NCBI GenBank assembly: GCA_040901765.1
Contig: JBBDYG010000053.1
Location: forward strand, 1 to 33,262
Reading direction: 5' to 3'
Source: JBBDYG01 sp040901765
GTDB lineage: Bacteria; Planctomycetota; Planctomycetia; Pirellulales; Lacipirellulaceae
DNA length: 33,262 nucleotides
The notes beneath the pieces are model-generated. The model did no database searches. It was not told where the DNA came from and worked only from the letters and a program-made list of their open reading frames with translations. Positions 26,551 to 33,262 of the stretch are shown piece by piece (position 1 is the stretch's first letter; the number at the start of each line of letters is the position of its first letter). The position numbers and the translations under genes were made by a program.

Positions 26551-28077
26551 CTACTCTGCGCGGCGCAGTAAGTCGGCCCAGAATTTGATAGCTCGATCGT
26601 GAATCGGCAGAACTTCTTCTCTCGTACGAGCGTCTAGTAGACTCGAAAGCTCCGCGCGACGTTCTTCGGCCCAGCTTTGGAAAAAACTGGCGGACCGTCG
26701 ATCGATGCGACGCGTGTTGTCGCCGATCTCTACGTAGAACGGACCCGTCGAAGCAAATCGGAAAGTACTCGTGTCGCCGGCAATGGCTCGGATCAAGAGC
26801 CAGCCCGAGCGATCGCAGTCAATTTCCGTCTCGAAAGCGAAATTTCGCTGATCGCTGCCGGCAAGTGCCTCGACGACGCGCCCGTCTTTGATCACTTCCA
26901 AACCGGCAATCGGTTCCCGGCAGACCACCCGCCCGCGAATCGACAATCGCAACGGTCCCCGCTTCGCCCGGAACACGTGGCCCGGCAGTTGTTCGTCGGC
27001 CGTCGCTAGGAGCAAAGGGCCGTTGGTGACAAACACGCGGCCAGCGCGCAGGCCCTCCCACCAGCTCGGATAGGTCAGCGGGCCGTCGACATGCACGTAA
27101 GCACGATTGTACCCCACTGGGTTGGGCAACACGCCTGACGCACTGCCTGCCGACGGCGGAATGCGAAGGCCGCAATTGAGCGCGCGATAATAGATCTCTT
27201 GAGTCCAGCGCCCGTTTCCCTGCGGCCCGGGCCAACTCTGGGCATCGCGCGGTCGCCCCCACGCTTCGTTGTCTAAACCGCCAATCCGCCAGAGGTGATT
27301 ATGCGCGATCCCCATCGAATCGACCTTGCCGCTTGCCAGCCATAGCGGTACGTCGCGCCAGAATGGCTTTTCGATGTCCACCCAGATTTCGGGCGAGAGC
27401 TGTTTGGCCTGTTCCAAAAACTCTAAAGAACTAGGGCGCTCGCGTGCCGCGCCCGCAATCGCAAGCGGCTGCGCCATGCCAAAGTACAAGAGTGCCCCAC
27501 CTCCGCGCTCGTCTTCCCCCGCCATCACATCGTAGAACCGACCGTCTGGCGTTTGATGCGTTGTGGAACGGGGTCGGTTTGCAACCGTCCACGGATTGGT
27601 TGCATTCCACCATGTGATTACGGGTGCGACGTCGAGGTTCTCCGCTGCGAGCAGCAGTGGCATGTCGCTAACTGGGCGATGCACGTGAAGATCTGCCGAG
27701 TACCAACCCAACTGCGCGAGATCGGCCAGTTGTCTCAGCGTCACGGTTAATTCGGCGTGCTCACCGGCTGCGATCTCCCACTCGCCGGTGATGCTTTCAT
27801 ATTCCGGACCTCGTTCGATCTCGTACGCATAGCAACCAGGCGACAAACGCAATTCGACAGATCCCCCAAAACAGAAATGATCTTTCCAGAACGGTAGCCC
27901 CGCGGGTTGGACCGGTTTCCCATCGGGTCCGCGCAGATGCACGCGACAGGGCAGGGGCATCGATTCGTCGTCGACCACTTGCAACGTCGCCGTTACTTCC
28001 GACGATGGTGGTGGAGCGTCAGATCGAACTTCGATTGTCGAGACTGCCACCAGCATGCAGGCTATCGAATGGATCAT
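26551..28077 (-). CDS. Secreted CehA/McbA-like PHP-domain metallohydrolase
   Basis: A 508-residue protein with a short signal peptide (about 1-21) and an N-terminal beta domain (VTATLQVVDDESMPLPCRVHLRGP) like a carboxypeptidase-regulatory fold. The catalytic PHP domain starts at GWYSADLHVHRP (DLHVH, residues 129-133). Later conserved parts are GIAHNHLW and GSASGVLPNPVGYNRAYV. CehA and McbA are carbaryl hydrolases, but most relatives act on unknown esters or phosphates; only the fold and metal site are claimed. A strong GGAGGGGGAG site precedes the ATG. It converges with the FAD oxidoreductase gene across 145 bases; a small ACGCC/GGCGT stem there has no T-run. Confidence 0.85.
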   Translation of the reverse strand: MIHSIACMLVAVSTIEVRSDAPPPSSEVTATLQVVDDESMPLPCRVHLRGPDGKPVQPAGLPFWKDHFCFGGSVELRLSPGCYAYEIERGPEYESITGEWEIAAGEHAELTVTLRQLADLAQLGWYSADLHVHRPVSDMPLLLAAENLDVAPVITWWNATNPWTVANRPRSTTHQTPDGRFYDVMAGEDERGGGALLYFGMAQPLAIAGAARERPSSLEFLEQAKQLSPEIWVDIEKPFWRDVPLWLASGKVDSMGIAHNHLWRIGGLDNEAWGRPRDAQSWPGPQGNGRWTQEIYYRALNCGLRIPPSAGSASGVLPNPVGYNRAYVHVDGPLTYPSWWEGLRAGRVFVTNGPLLLATADEQLPGHVFRAKRGPLRLSIRGRVVCREPIAGLEVIKDGRVVEALAGSDQRNFAFETEIDCDRSGWLLIRAIAGDTSTFRFASTGPFYVEIGDNTRRIDRRSASFFQSWAEERRAELSSLLDARTREEVLPIHDRAIKFWADLLRRAE

Positions 28078-28288
28078 GGCTCCCCCTCCGTTCGATAATG
28101 AAGTAGGTAACGCGAGCCTTCGTTTGTCCGTAGCCGTGGGCTCGGCGCAATGATGACAGCGAGTTGGGTCGATGTGAGCTCGGTGCCCGCGACCGCATTA
28201 TCGTCTAGCGATGAGCGGACCTCAATGCTTGTTTTGAAGACGCTGCATAACGCTTAGCGGCGCCGCGCTGTCACACCCGGCCGCTTAG
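28078..28288. other. Upstream region of the PHP gene, no gene
   Basis: This stretch holds the candidate promoter at 28197-28225 and two copies of CGCTTAGCG (28252-28260 and 28282-28290), the second touching the tRNA fragment. I see no coding sequence in it. Confidence 0.5.
28197..28225 (-). promoter_or_regulatory. Candidate promoter for the PHP hydrolase gene
   Basis: On the minus strand TTGAGG (28225-28220) and GATAAT (28202-28197) are 17 bases apart, which would give a leader of about 110 bases. The same GATAAT-type -10 box appears in the candidate promoter at 14554. Only the sequence pattern supports it. Confidence 0.35.
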
Positions 28289-28330
28289 CGCGGTCGGCAG
28301 GACTCGAACCGGCTACCACTGGTTCCGAAG
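28289..28330 (-). other. tRNA-Arg(TCG) 3' half, probable attachment-site remnant
   Basis: Read on the minus strand, these 42 bases fit tRNA positions 32-73 exactly: anticodon loop CTTCGGA (anticodon TCG), 3' anticodon-stem strand ACCAG, 5-base variable loop TGGTA, T-stem GCCGG, T-loop TTCGAGT, T-stem CCTGC, acceptor strand CGACCGC and discriminator G. The T-stem has one C/T mismatch and CCA is not encoded. Bases before the loop (GCCAC) do not pair with ACCAG, and no D-arm or 5' acceptor strand follows, so it is not a working gene. A tRNA copy that begins in the anticodon loop is the classic product of tyrosine-recombinase integration. Confidence 0.7.
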
Positions 28331-28650
28331 GTGGCCGTGGGGGATATGCGTAATTTCCATCGGACGGGCAAAGTTCCCATCCTATGATTCAGAGTTTGTG
28401 CCAGATTTGTGCCACGCGCGCGCTGGCACAAACTTTGCGCGAGGTTCACATCCGGTCTCGCTCTTGCGCAGGCGACTTGGAGAAGCGACGGGAAAAGTGA
28501 GGGACTGGAACTCGCTTCACGAGATCGAAGGATTCTCCGTTTGTGCCACGCGCCGCACTGGATCGCTAGCCGAGGTTGTCTGTGGGTTCTCGCACGGCTC
28601 TGTGGAGCCATATTACGGCGTGCGGGTGCCACTGTCTGGCCGATCCCTCT
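28331..28650. other. Island edge without a clear gene
   Basis: These 320 bases between the tRNA fragment and the helicase stop hold the TTTGTGCCA repeats but no convincing gene. A minus-strand frame (28285-28632) reads through into the tRNA fragment; its arginine/serine-rich sequence might be the decayed end of an integrase, but I recognise no recombinase motif. Confidence 0.45.
28395..28550. repeat. Four TTTGTGCCA repeats, two forming a palindrome
   Basis: The 9-mer TTTGTGCCA occurs at 28395-28403, 28406-28414 and 28540-28548, and inverted as TGGCACAAA at 28424-28432. The second and third (inverted) copies form a perfect 9-base-pair palindrome with a 9-base CG-alternating loop. Two copies continue as CACGCGC, so the repeat is longer there. 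They lie just inside the island edge, where recombinase arm-type sites would be expected; that role is inference. Confidence 0.5.
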
Positions 28651-31197
28651 TCACTCCCGCGCGACCACCGTGTCATAGAGTCCGTAGTGGGTCAGCCCCT
28701 CGTGACTTTCGATGCCTGTATAGCGCAGCGAGGCGTCTTCGTAGCGGCGGAATGCGAACACCGCTTGGTTCATCTGTTCGGTGTTGAACACCTTGAGCCG
28801 CACGAGCAGGTGAAAATCCTTTACCGTGAGGCCGGTGACGGTGAGGAACAAATCTGGCTCCAGCTTGGTGATGACATCCTGCAGCGTGTTCTCCCGGAAG
28901 TCGGTCAGGTACATGAACGCGGGGACTCGTGTCGCGAACTTGATTAGCTTTTCCTGGACGAGTTTGCGCTTCGTCTTGTATTCCTTTTCCTCCGCCGTAA
29001 GCTCCTTTTTCTCCTTGGCTGTCAATTCCTTTTCCTGCGCCTTTTTCTTAAGCTCCTTGATCTTCTCGCTCTTGTTGATGATTGTCTCGATGATGTTGTC
29101 GCCCAGGGAGCGCCAGCCCTCGATGCGTTCTACGGCTGCCATTGCCTCGGGATTGTCCAGGATGCGGCGCAGCGTGTCGTTGTCAACATTCACGAGTAGC
29201 GCGCTCTCCCACTTGCGAGCCAGCAGTGTGGCCGAAGTGCCCGCCATCGCGATGTCGAGAATGCCGCCCGCGTCGATTTGCGTCATGTTCGCGCCGTCGT
29301 AGGCCAATACGGGCAGGAACGATACGAGGTCTTTGACCGCGTTTTCCGGATTCGGTTCGTTCGGCGAGAGGCCAATCGCGTACTCAGAGAGTTGCCGCAA
29401 GGCGCGTGTGGGCGCGAAGTCGAACACGAAGCAAATCGGCTTGAGGATTTCCTCCTCGTTCGGGTTGTCGCCATTGGGGTTCTTGATCGACCACGGCGAC
29501 TGCACTCGAAACGCGGCTTGAAAGTAAGTCTCCGGTGATTTGAGATTTCGCAGCATGAGGATCGACGACCACTGGGGCACGGTGACGCCGGTGGTGAGCT
29601 TGCCGCACGAGAGCGTGATGGTCTTGGTCTCGAATCCACTGCCGATCGCTTGGCGCACCGGCGGCAACGCTTCCAGTCCGATGCCCGCCGAAGTTCCAGC
29701 GGCGACGATCACATCGTAGTCGCGCCAGAACGTGTTGTGCTTCTCGGTAAGCAAGTTCGCCATCGCGTGGCAAGCCGCCACGTTGGGAAGAAACCAGAAC
29801 GAATGCTGCAAGTAGGGGAGCAAACGCACATCTGAATACGGAAATGGCGGTCGCGTACCCGTCTTTAAAAACTCAGCCGCTCTGGGTGCGTATCCGCCGC
29901 GGATGATGTCCAACCACTTCTGTACGTCGCTCTTATGTTTGAACTGTGCCTTGCTGCTCGTACCCGATGCCTCAAAGAATGCGTTGAGATCAAACTCGTC
30001 GAACTCTCCGCCGCTGGCGATCGCCAGTAGCTCGTCCGGCATCTGATAGGTGAGTAGGCGCAACTGCGGTAGCGCGCCGTAAGAGTTCCATTTGCCCGGG
30101 TTCTTCGCCGCGAATTCCTCCTTGGCTCGTTGCTCGTCGGTGTAGGTCCAGTTGAAAATCTGTTCCTCGATAAACTCGCCCGTGGTCAGCGCCCTGAACG
30201 GCGTGCCGGAGAGGTAGAGATAGGCCTTGGTGGTGATCGGCAGAAACTCGGTTTCCTTCTCCGAAAGTTCGCTGAGGTCTTCGTTGACGTTTTCCAGCCC
30301 ACTGCCGTACTCCAGCTTGGCTTCTTTCTTTGCGACCGCTTCCTCCTCGCCCTCGAAGAGCTCCTTCGCGGTCTCTCGCCACGCACCGAAGTGGTATTCG
30401 TCGAAGACGACGAGATCCCACTTCACGTTGTGGAGCCATTCGTTCTTGGGCTTGATGTTCCCGGCGTCGTCGCGGCCGAGCAGGTCTTGGAACGAGCCGA
30501 AGTAGACCAAGGGTTTCTTGGCGGAAATCTGCGAGGGGTCGCTGCCCGAGGATTTCGACAGATATTGCCAGCCGTCGAAATCGACGTGCGATTCCAGGTC
30601 GGTCTGCCACGCATCCTCGACGGCAGGTTTGAAGGTCACGACCAGCACGCGCTTTGCGCCAAGCTTTTTGGCGAGTTGATACGCGGTGAAGGTCTTTCCA
30701 AATCGCATTTTCGCGTTCCAGAGGAATCGCGGGACGGCGTGCATGTCCTCCTTCCAGATCGAGTGGAAGTAGGCGTGCGTTTTGTTCACCGCGTCGGCCT
30801 GCTCCCGGCGCATCGCAAAGGTTTCGTGATGCGTGCCGGTGAATCGCTGGCCCGTGCGCAGCTCGGCGAGGACGGTCTTTACGTCGTCGAGCGAACAGCG
30901 AATCCATTCCAGTTCGGTGTTCTCGAACTTCTTTTTGACGAGCGCCGCACGGACGTGGTGATCGGTGAAAATCGTGCCATCGTCGCGCTCAGCGGACTCG
31001 TCCAGCTCGATCGTGTAGTTCTTGATGGCGGCGGTCTTGAGCTGCTCGGCGATCCGCTGCTTCACATCGCGCGTGGTTTGGCCCACTTTGAGCTGCCCCT
31101 GGTGCGCCGCGTCGGCGATTGCGTAGGCGTAGATGCGCGGTCGGACCTCGGGCTTGGGAGAGAGGATTTCTTCGATGGTGTGCTTACTCATTGGCAT
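28651..31197 (-). CDS. GIY-YIG (T5orf172) nuclease fused to SF2 helicase
   Basis: An 848-residue fusion. Residues about 18-105 form a GIY-YIG-type T5orf172 domain: RIYAY, LKVGQTTRDVKQR, and the later HHVRAAL and NTELEWIR parts. A superfamily 2 helicase follows, with Walker A variant AKMRFGKT (162-169), motif Ia VLVVTFKPA, Walker B FDEYH (265-269) and motif III LSGTPFRA (329-336). A Lys/Glu-rich coiled coil covers about 709-752. Such proteins act as DNA-translocating nucleases, often beside Eco57I-class methylases; the end of one lies in the same island. ATG 31197 or 31191 are both possible; the second matches the duplicate copies. There is no sign of truncation. A restriction or anti-phage role is inferred. 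Confidence 0.85.
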   Translation of the reverse strand: MPMSKHTIEEILSPKPEVRPRIYAYAIADAAHQGQLKVGQTTRDVKQRIAEQLKTAAIKNYTIELDESAERDDGTIFTDHHVRAALVKKKFENTELEWIRCSLDDVKTVLAELRTGQRFTGTHHETFAMRREQADAVNKTHAYFHSIWKEDMHAVPRFLWNAKMRFGKTFTAYQLAKKLGAKRVLVVTFKPAVEDAWQTDLESHVDFDGWQYLSKSSGSDPSQISAKKPLVYFGSFQDLLGRDDAGNIKPKNEWLHNVKWDLVVFDEYHFGAWRETAKELFEGEEEAVAKKEAKLEYGSGLENVNEDLSELSEKETEFLPITTKAYLYLSGTPFRALTTGEFIEEQIFNWTYTDEQRAKEEFAAKNPGKWNSYGALPQLRLLTYQMPDELLAIASGGEFDEFDLNAFFEASGTSSKAQFKHKSDVQKWLDIIRGGYAPRAAEFLKTGTRPPFPYSDVRLLPYLQHSFWFLPNVAACHAMANLLTEKHNTFWRDYDVIVAAGTSAGIGLEALPPVRQAIGSGFETKTITLSCGKLTTGVTVPQWSSILMLRNLKSPETYFQAAFRVQSPWSIKNPNGDNPNEEEILKPICFVFDFAPTRALRQLSEYAIGLSPNEPNPENAVKDLVSFLPVLAYDGANMTQIDAGGILDIAMAGTSATLLARKWESALLVNVDNDTLRRILDNPEAMAAVERIEGWRSLGDNIIETIINKSEKIKELKKKAQEKELTAKEKKELTAEEKEYKTKRKLVQEKLIKFATRVPAFMYLTDFRENTLQDVITKLEPDLFLTVTGLTVKDFHLLVRLKVFNTEQMNQAVFAFRRYEDASLRYTGIESHEGLTHYGLYDTVVARE

Positions 31198-31248
31198 CGT
31201 CGTCTTCGTTTTTCAACTTCACTGGTAGCCCTGTTCATGACGTACGTG

Positions 31249-31656
31249 TCACGGCGGATCACGTCGCAAGAGAGCTTCGAACCCGGCCTGTTCGAAGTGA
31301 CGATCGTATGCCAGCGCTCGAGATACCTTTCGCTCGTCCATCGCCACAAAGGAAATGCAATCGGTCAACGACCATTTCTTATCTGGACGCGCTGCGTGAA
31401 GCTGTAGCCCAGCGTCGAACAAATGCGGAGCAATTGCGATCACTTCATAAGCGCCGGACGAACGGATCGCATGGACCATGGCGTGCGCTTTGGCACGGTC
31501 AATCGGTGCCGACATGGAATTGACCATCTCCAGCAGAACAAACTCGGTAACGAGCAACGGCTCCGCACAGCAGCTAGCCCAGGCCAGGGCACGCTGGTGC
31601 AATGCGTCACGTTCCTGTGCCAGGGCCAGAAAAAAACCGGTGTCGCCGAAGATCAT
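31249..31656 (-). CDS. PIN-domain toxin (VapC-like)
   Basis: A 135-residue PIN-domain protein. The acidic catalytic residues are placed as in VapC: D5 (GDTGFFLAL), E43 in the EFVLLEMVN helix, D99 (SLTDCISF) and D118 (YDRHFEQAGF). PIN toxins are magnesium-dependent RNases that cut tRNA or rRNA. The ATG at 31656 overlaps the stop of the upstream antitoxin gene by 4 bases (ATGA), so the two are translated together. The pair lies between the helicase gene and a truncated copy of its 5' end. Symbol not given because VapC subfamilies are too diverse. Confidence 0.88.
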   Translation of the reverse strand: MIFGDTGFFLALAQERDALHQRALAWASCCAEPLLVTEFVLLEMVNSMSAPIDRAKAHAMVHAIRSSGAYEVIAIAPHLFDAGLQLHAARPDKKWSLTDCISFVAMDERKVSRALAYDRHFEQAGFEALLRRDPP

Positions 31657-31895
31657 GGTTGTTTGGAGGCCCCGTACAGGTAATGGTCCACCTGCTCTGC
31701 TCCATCCGCGGGCCAGTCAGGATTCGCCGGGAACTTAGCTGCCAGGGCCGCCAAATCGCGCAGCGTGGAAGGGGCAGTTTCTTCGACCGAAACCGGCGTG
31801 ACAGGAAACTCCAGCACGCAACCGATCGGCAGATCCACAGGCCCTTCGGGAACAAACACACGTCCATCGTAACGAGCTCTCACGTGAATCATCAT
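31653..31895 (-). CDS. Antitoxin of the PIN-toxin pair (DUF104/AF2212-like)
   Basis: An 80-residue protein starting with a short beta-rich part, HVRARYDGRVFVPEGPVDLPIG, the signature of DUF104/AF2212-like antitoxins. A longer helical tail, expected to wrap the toxin, follows. A near-perfect ribosome site (GAGGTGAT) overlaps the start: it is too close to the first ATG (31895) and better placed for the second (31892), so the true product is probably 79 residues. It sits first in the toxin-antitoxin operon, as usual. DNA-binding residues are not evident. Confidence 0.8.
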   Translation of the reverse strand: MMIHVRARYDGRVFVPEGPVDLPIGCVLEFPVTPVSVEETAPSTLRDLAALAAKFPANPDWPADGAEQVDHYLYGASKQP

Positions 31896-31960
31896 ATCAC
31901 CTCTTTTACGTCGCCAGAGTAATCACTTATCAACCATTATACAACATGCCTAACAAACCG

Positions 31961-32143
31961 TTAAATCGTCTTAAGTTGCCGCGCGACCCGCTCCTTCACG
32001 TCGCGCGTCGTTTGGCCCACCTTGAGCTGCCCCTTGCGCGCCGCGTCGGCAATCGAGTAAGCGTAGATGCGCGGTCGGGCTTCCGGCTTGGGAGAGAGGA
32101 TTTCTTCGATGGTCTTACCCATTCGCCGATTCATGCGATCCAC
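31961..32143 (-). pseudogene. Truncated duplicate of the GIY-YIG N-terminus (copy B)
   Basis: From the ATG at 32122 the reading frame gives 52 residues nearly identical to the start of the 848-residue fusion (TIEEILSPKP, RPRIYAY, GQLKVGQTTRDVK, QLKT), then a stop two codons later. The frame can also start at 32143, overlapping the preceding small gene by 13 bases. It lacks the rest of the nuclease domain and cannot be catalytic. Homology to the main gene covers about 156 bases (31967-32122 against 31033-31191) and then ends abruptly. Confidence 0.75.
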
Positions 32144-32448
32144 CCGTTATCCGCTCCCCATTTCAACCAAGCTGCCGCCATGGCCTTGATGCGGCCCTGA
32201 TTGGCGCTCTCGACCGGATTCTCCCCCGTAAGCGCGGACAATGCCCAAAACCAGTGCCCCGGCTCGCGCTCTAGGTCGGACAAAATCAGCGGGATGACCT
32301 GCGGGCCAAGACCGATGATGCGCTGGTAGGCCGGGTGCGTGGCAATGGCCGAGGTCGAGGAGAGGTAGCGCGTGTCCTGTTGCCACTCGGTAGTGAGTTT
32401 GGCGAACAGCACCGCGAGTTGTTTGGGGGGAGCAACGAGCGTCGTCAT
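32131..32448 (-). CDS. Conserved small protein, unknown function
   Basis: A 105-residue cytoplasmic protein without signal or membrane segments. The pattern HPAYQRIIGLG...PLIL.DLE...HWFWALSALTGENPV, then an AWLKWG end, is one I associate with a widespread family of uncharacterised small proteins in mobile or accessory DNA. The ATG at 32448 overlaps the stop of the preceding short frame (ATGA), and a GGAG site lies just upstream. Its end overlaps the duplicate fragment's longest frame. No function is proposed. Confidence 0.75.
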   Translation of the reverse strand: MTTLVAPPKQLAVLFAKLTTEWQQDTRYLSSTSAIATHPAYQRIIGLGPQVIPLILSDLEREPGHWFWALSALTGENPVESANQGRIKAMAAAWLKWGADNGWIA

Positions 32449-32588
32449 GGAAGTTCTCCTTGCATCAATTCTACTTCAAAAAACGATGCGAGCAAAGCGA
32501 TACGAGCCGCGCCCGCAATCGAGTAGGCGTAGGTTCGCGGATGGGCTTTGGGCTTCGGCGAGAGGATTTCGTCGATGGTCTTATTCAT
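32445..32588 (-). pseudogene. Third, shortest copy of the GIY-YIG N-terminus (copy C)
   Basis: A 47-codon frame starts with MNKTIDEILSPKPKAHPRTY and AYSIAGAAR, matching the first 29 residues of the fusion protein, then runs into unrelated sequence before its stop. It overlaps the end of the upstream methylase fragment by 8 bases and the start of the downstream 105-residue gene by a 4-base ATGA. It may still be translated as a coupling leader. It has diverged more from the parent gene than copy B has. Confidence 0.65.
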
Positions 32589-33201
32589 CCTCAGCTTCTC
32601 CGCTGAGGTCCATTGGGCGGACGACCTTCTCTATGAACGCAATCTCACTTGCTGAGATGTCATATTTGGCGTAGAGGTCGTCGTCCGTCCATTTCTTCGT
32701 CCATTCTTGTGTCGGAACGAAAGTGTAGACCTTACGCGTCGTGTTGTGAGAGGGCTTGTGGAGGAGAATGAGGAGGCGAGTTAATCTACAACGAAGATAG
32801 GACAAGGCACTTACGGCCTTGGCTTTGGAGCCGAATGGCCCAATGCACAAATACGTCTCCGAACAGATACTTCCCGGCTCGCCTATGAAAGGAGTACTAA
32901 TAATCTTGTGTGGATAAGTGTCCTTGTTTCCCGTGCCGGGAGCTGCGAAGCCCAAATAAATCTTCCACTTGTCGATGAGTTTGGTACCGGTCGCAACTGA
33001 CGCTCTGGGCAAGTAACCCTTTCCGCCATTCTGATAGACGAGAACATCATTAGCACCTTTAGCAGTTTTTCCTCTGAACGTAGAATCTAACCCGAACGGT
33101 CTCCTTGTGCTCACTAAGCGATCGAATCGAGTGTCTTCAGGGAGTGCCAATGAGTCGGTTGCACCGCTCTCGATAGCCACGACTTTCTTGAGGATCGACA
33201 A
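32581..33201 (-). CDS. C-terminal part of an Eco57I-class DNA methylase/restriction protein
   Basis: This 206-residue frame resembles the C-terminal target-recognition region of Eco57I-type N6-adenine methylases. Landmarks are STRRPFGL near the start, the KWKIYLGFAAPG and SETYLCIGPF blocks, and the terminal RKVYTFVPTQEWTKKWTDDDLYAKYDIS and EIAFIEKVVRPMD. The catalytic NPPY motif and SAM-binding domain are absent. The first codon is TTG with no convincing ribosome site. Upstream the frame continues to a TAG at 33238-33240, and beyond it stays open for the few codons to the edge. It is most likely a remnant of a longer methylase broken by a nonsense change or truncation. The fragment would normally partner the helicase-nuclease. 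Confidence 0.65.
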   Translation of the reverse strand: MSILKKVVAIESGATDSLALPEDTRFDRLVSTRRPFGLDSTFRGKTAKGANDVLVYQNGGKGYLPRASVATGTKLIDKWKIYLGFAAPGTGNKDTYPHKIISTPFIGEPGSICSETYLCIGPFGSKAKAVSALSYLRCRLTRLLILLHKPSHNTTRKVYTFVPTQEWTKKWTDDDLYAKYDISASEIAFIEKVVRPMDLSGEAEDE

Positions 33202-33262
33202 ACCGACGTTAACAGCCCGTTGAACAAGTGTCGTTTTCTAGGCGACGAGCGTGAGGGCTGGT

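Noticed and set aside
28289..28330. A functional tRNA gene
   Set aside because: Only positions 32-73 are present; the bases before the anticodon loop do not pair and there is no D-arm or 5' acceptor strand.
28285..28632. A 115-residue protein reading into the tRNA fragment
   Set aside because: Its end is translation of tRNA sequence and the rest has no recognisable recombinase motif; at best a decayed integrase end.
29990..30907. A 305-codon arginine-rich frame inside the helicase gene
   Set aside because: Out-of-frame translation of the helicase; composition typical of a frame shadow.
30130..31407. A 425-codon plus-strand frame opposite the helicase fusion and toxin
   Set aside because: It lies antisense to Walker motifs and two other genes and resembles no protein family.

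Overview
The window looks like chromosomal DNA of a planctomycete, most likely of the Pirellulales type. This rests on family content: a DUF1549/DUF1553 (PSCyt1/PSD1) protein paired with a DUF1501 protein, a DUF1559 prepilin-like protein, a transthyretin-like small lipoprotein, secreted proteins ending in type I dockerin repeats plus PEP-CTERM anchors, and a CehA/McbA-like PHP hydrolase. No rRNA, intact tRNA, CRISPR array or complete insertion sequence was found.

Layout. Positions 1-4.9 kb are mostly housekeeping: the start of a gene leaving the left edge, a large nested palindrome, the universal GTPase/ATPase YchF (minus), a secreted TPR protein (plus) and a YkgJ-type CxxCxxCC protein (minus). 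Positions 5.1-9.0 kb hold the DUF1549/DUF1553 then DUF1501 operon (minus). Positions 9.5-11.9 kb hold a secreted metallophosphoesterase with chitobiase-like and PA14 domains, and a small cupin. A decayed transposase fragment follows at 12.2-12.4 kb.

The centre (12.5-26.4 kb) is the most coherent functional unit. Two minus-strand genes, a sialidase-like BNR protein and a secreted coiled-coil protein, diverge from a nine-gene plus-strand cluster. In order these are: PEP-CTERM protein, BNR propeller with lectin-like module, dockerin and PEP-CTERM, GntR/FCD regulator, double-module dockerin/PEP-CTERM protein, DUF1559 protein, lipoprotein, free secreted BNR propeller, sodium:solute symporter, and FAD-dependent oxidoreductase. 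A good sigma70-like promoter (TTGACA-N16-TATACT) with overlapping palindromes lies upstream. I infer a regulated system for surface binding, cleavage, uptake and oxidation of a sugar-type substrate. The GGTATA-like half-sites and FCD regulator recall NanR of sialate catabolism, but no nan catabolic enzyme is present, so the substrate stays open.

After a CehA-like hydrolase (26.6-28.1 kb, minus) the character changes. A 42-nt tRNA-Arg 3'-half at 28289-28330, in exact tRNA geometry but without a 5' half, marks the probable left end of an integrated island that continues beyond the right edge. The island carries a GIY-YIG (T5orf172)-SF2 helicase fusion, a VapBC-type toxin-antitoxin pair, a conserved small protein and the C-terminal part of an Eco57I-class methylase. 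These cargo genes are interleaved with three copies of the same GIY-YIG N-terminal coding segment, which suggests a decayed or reshuffling restriction/defence locus.
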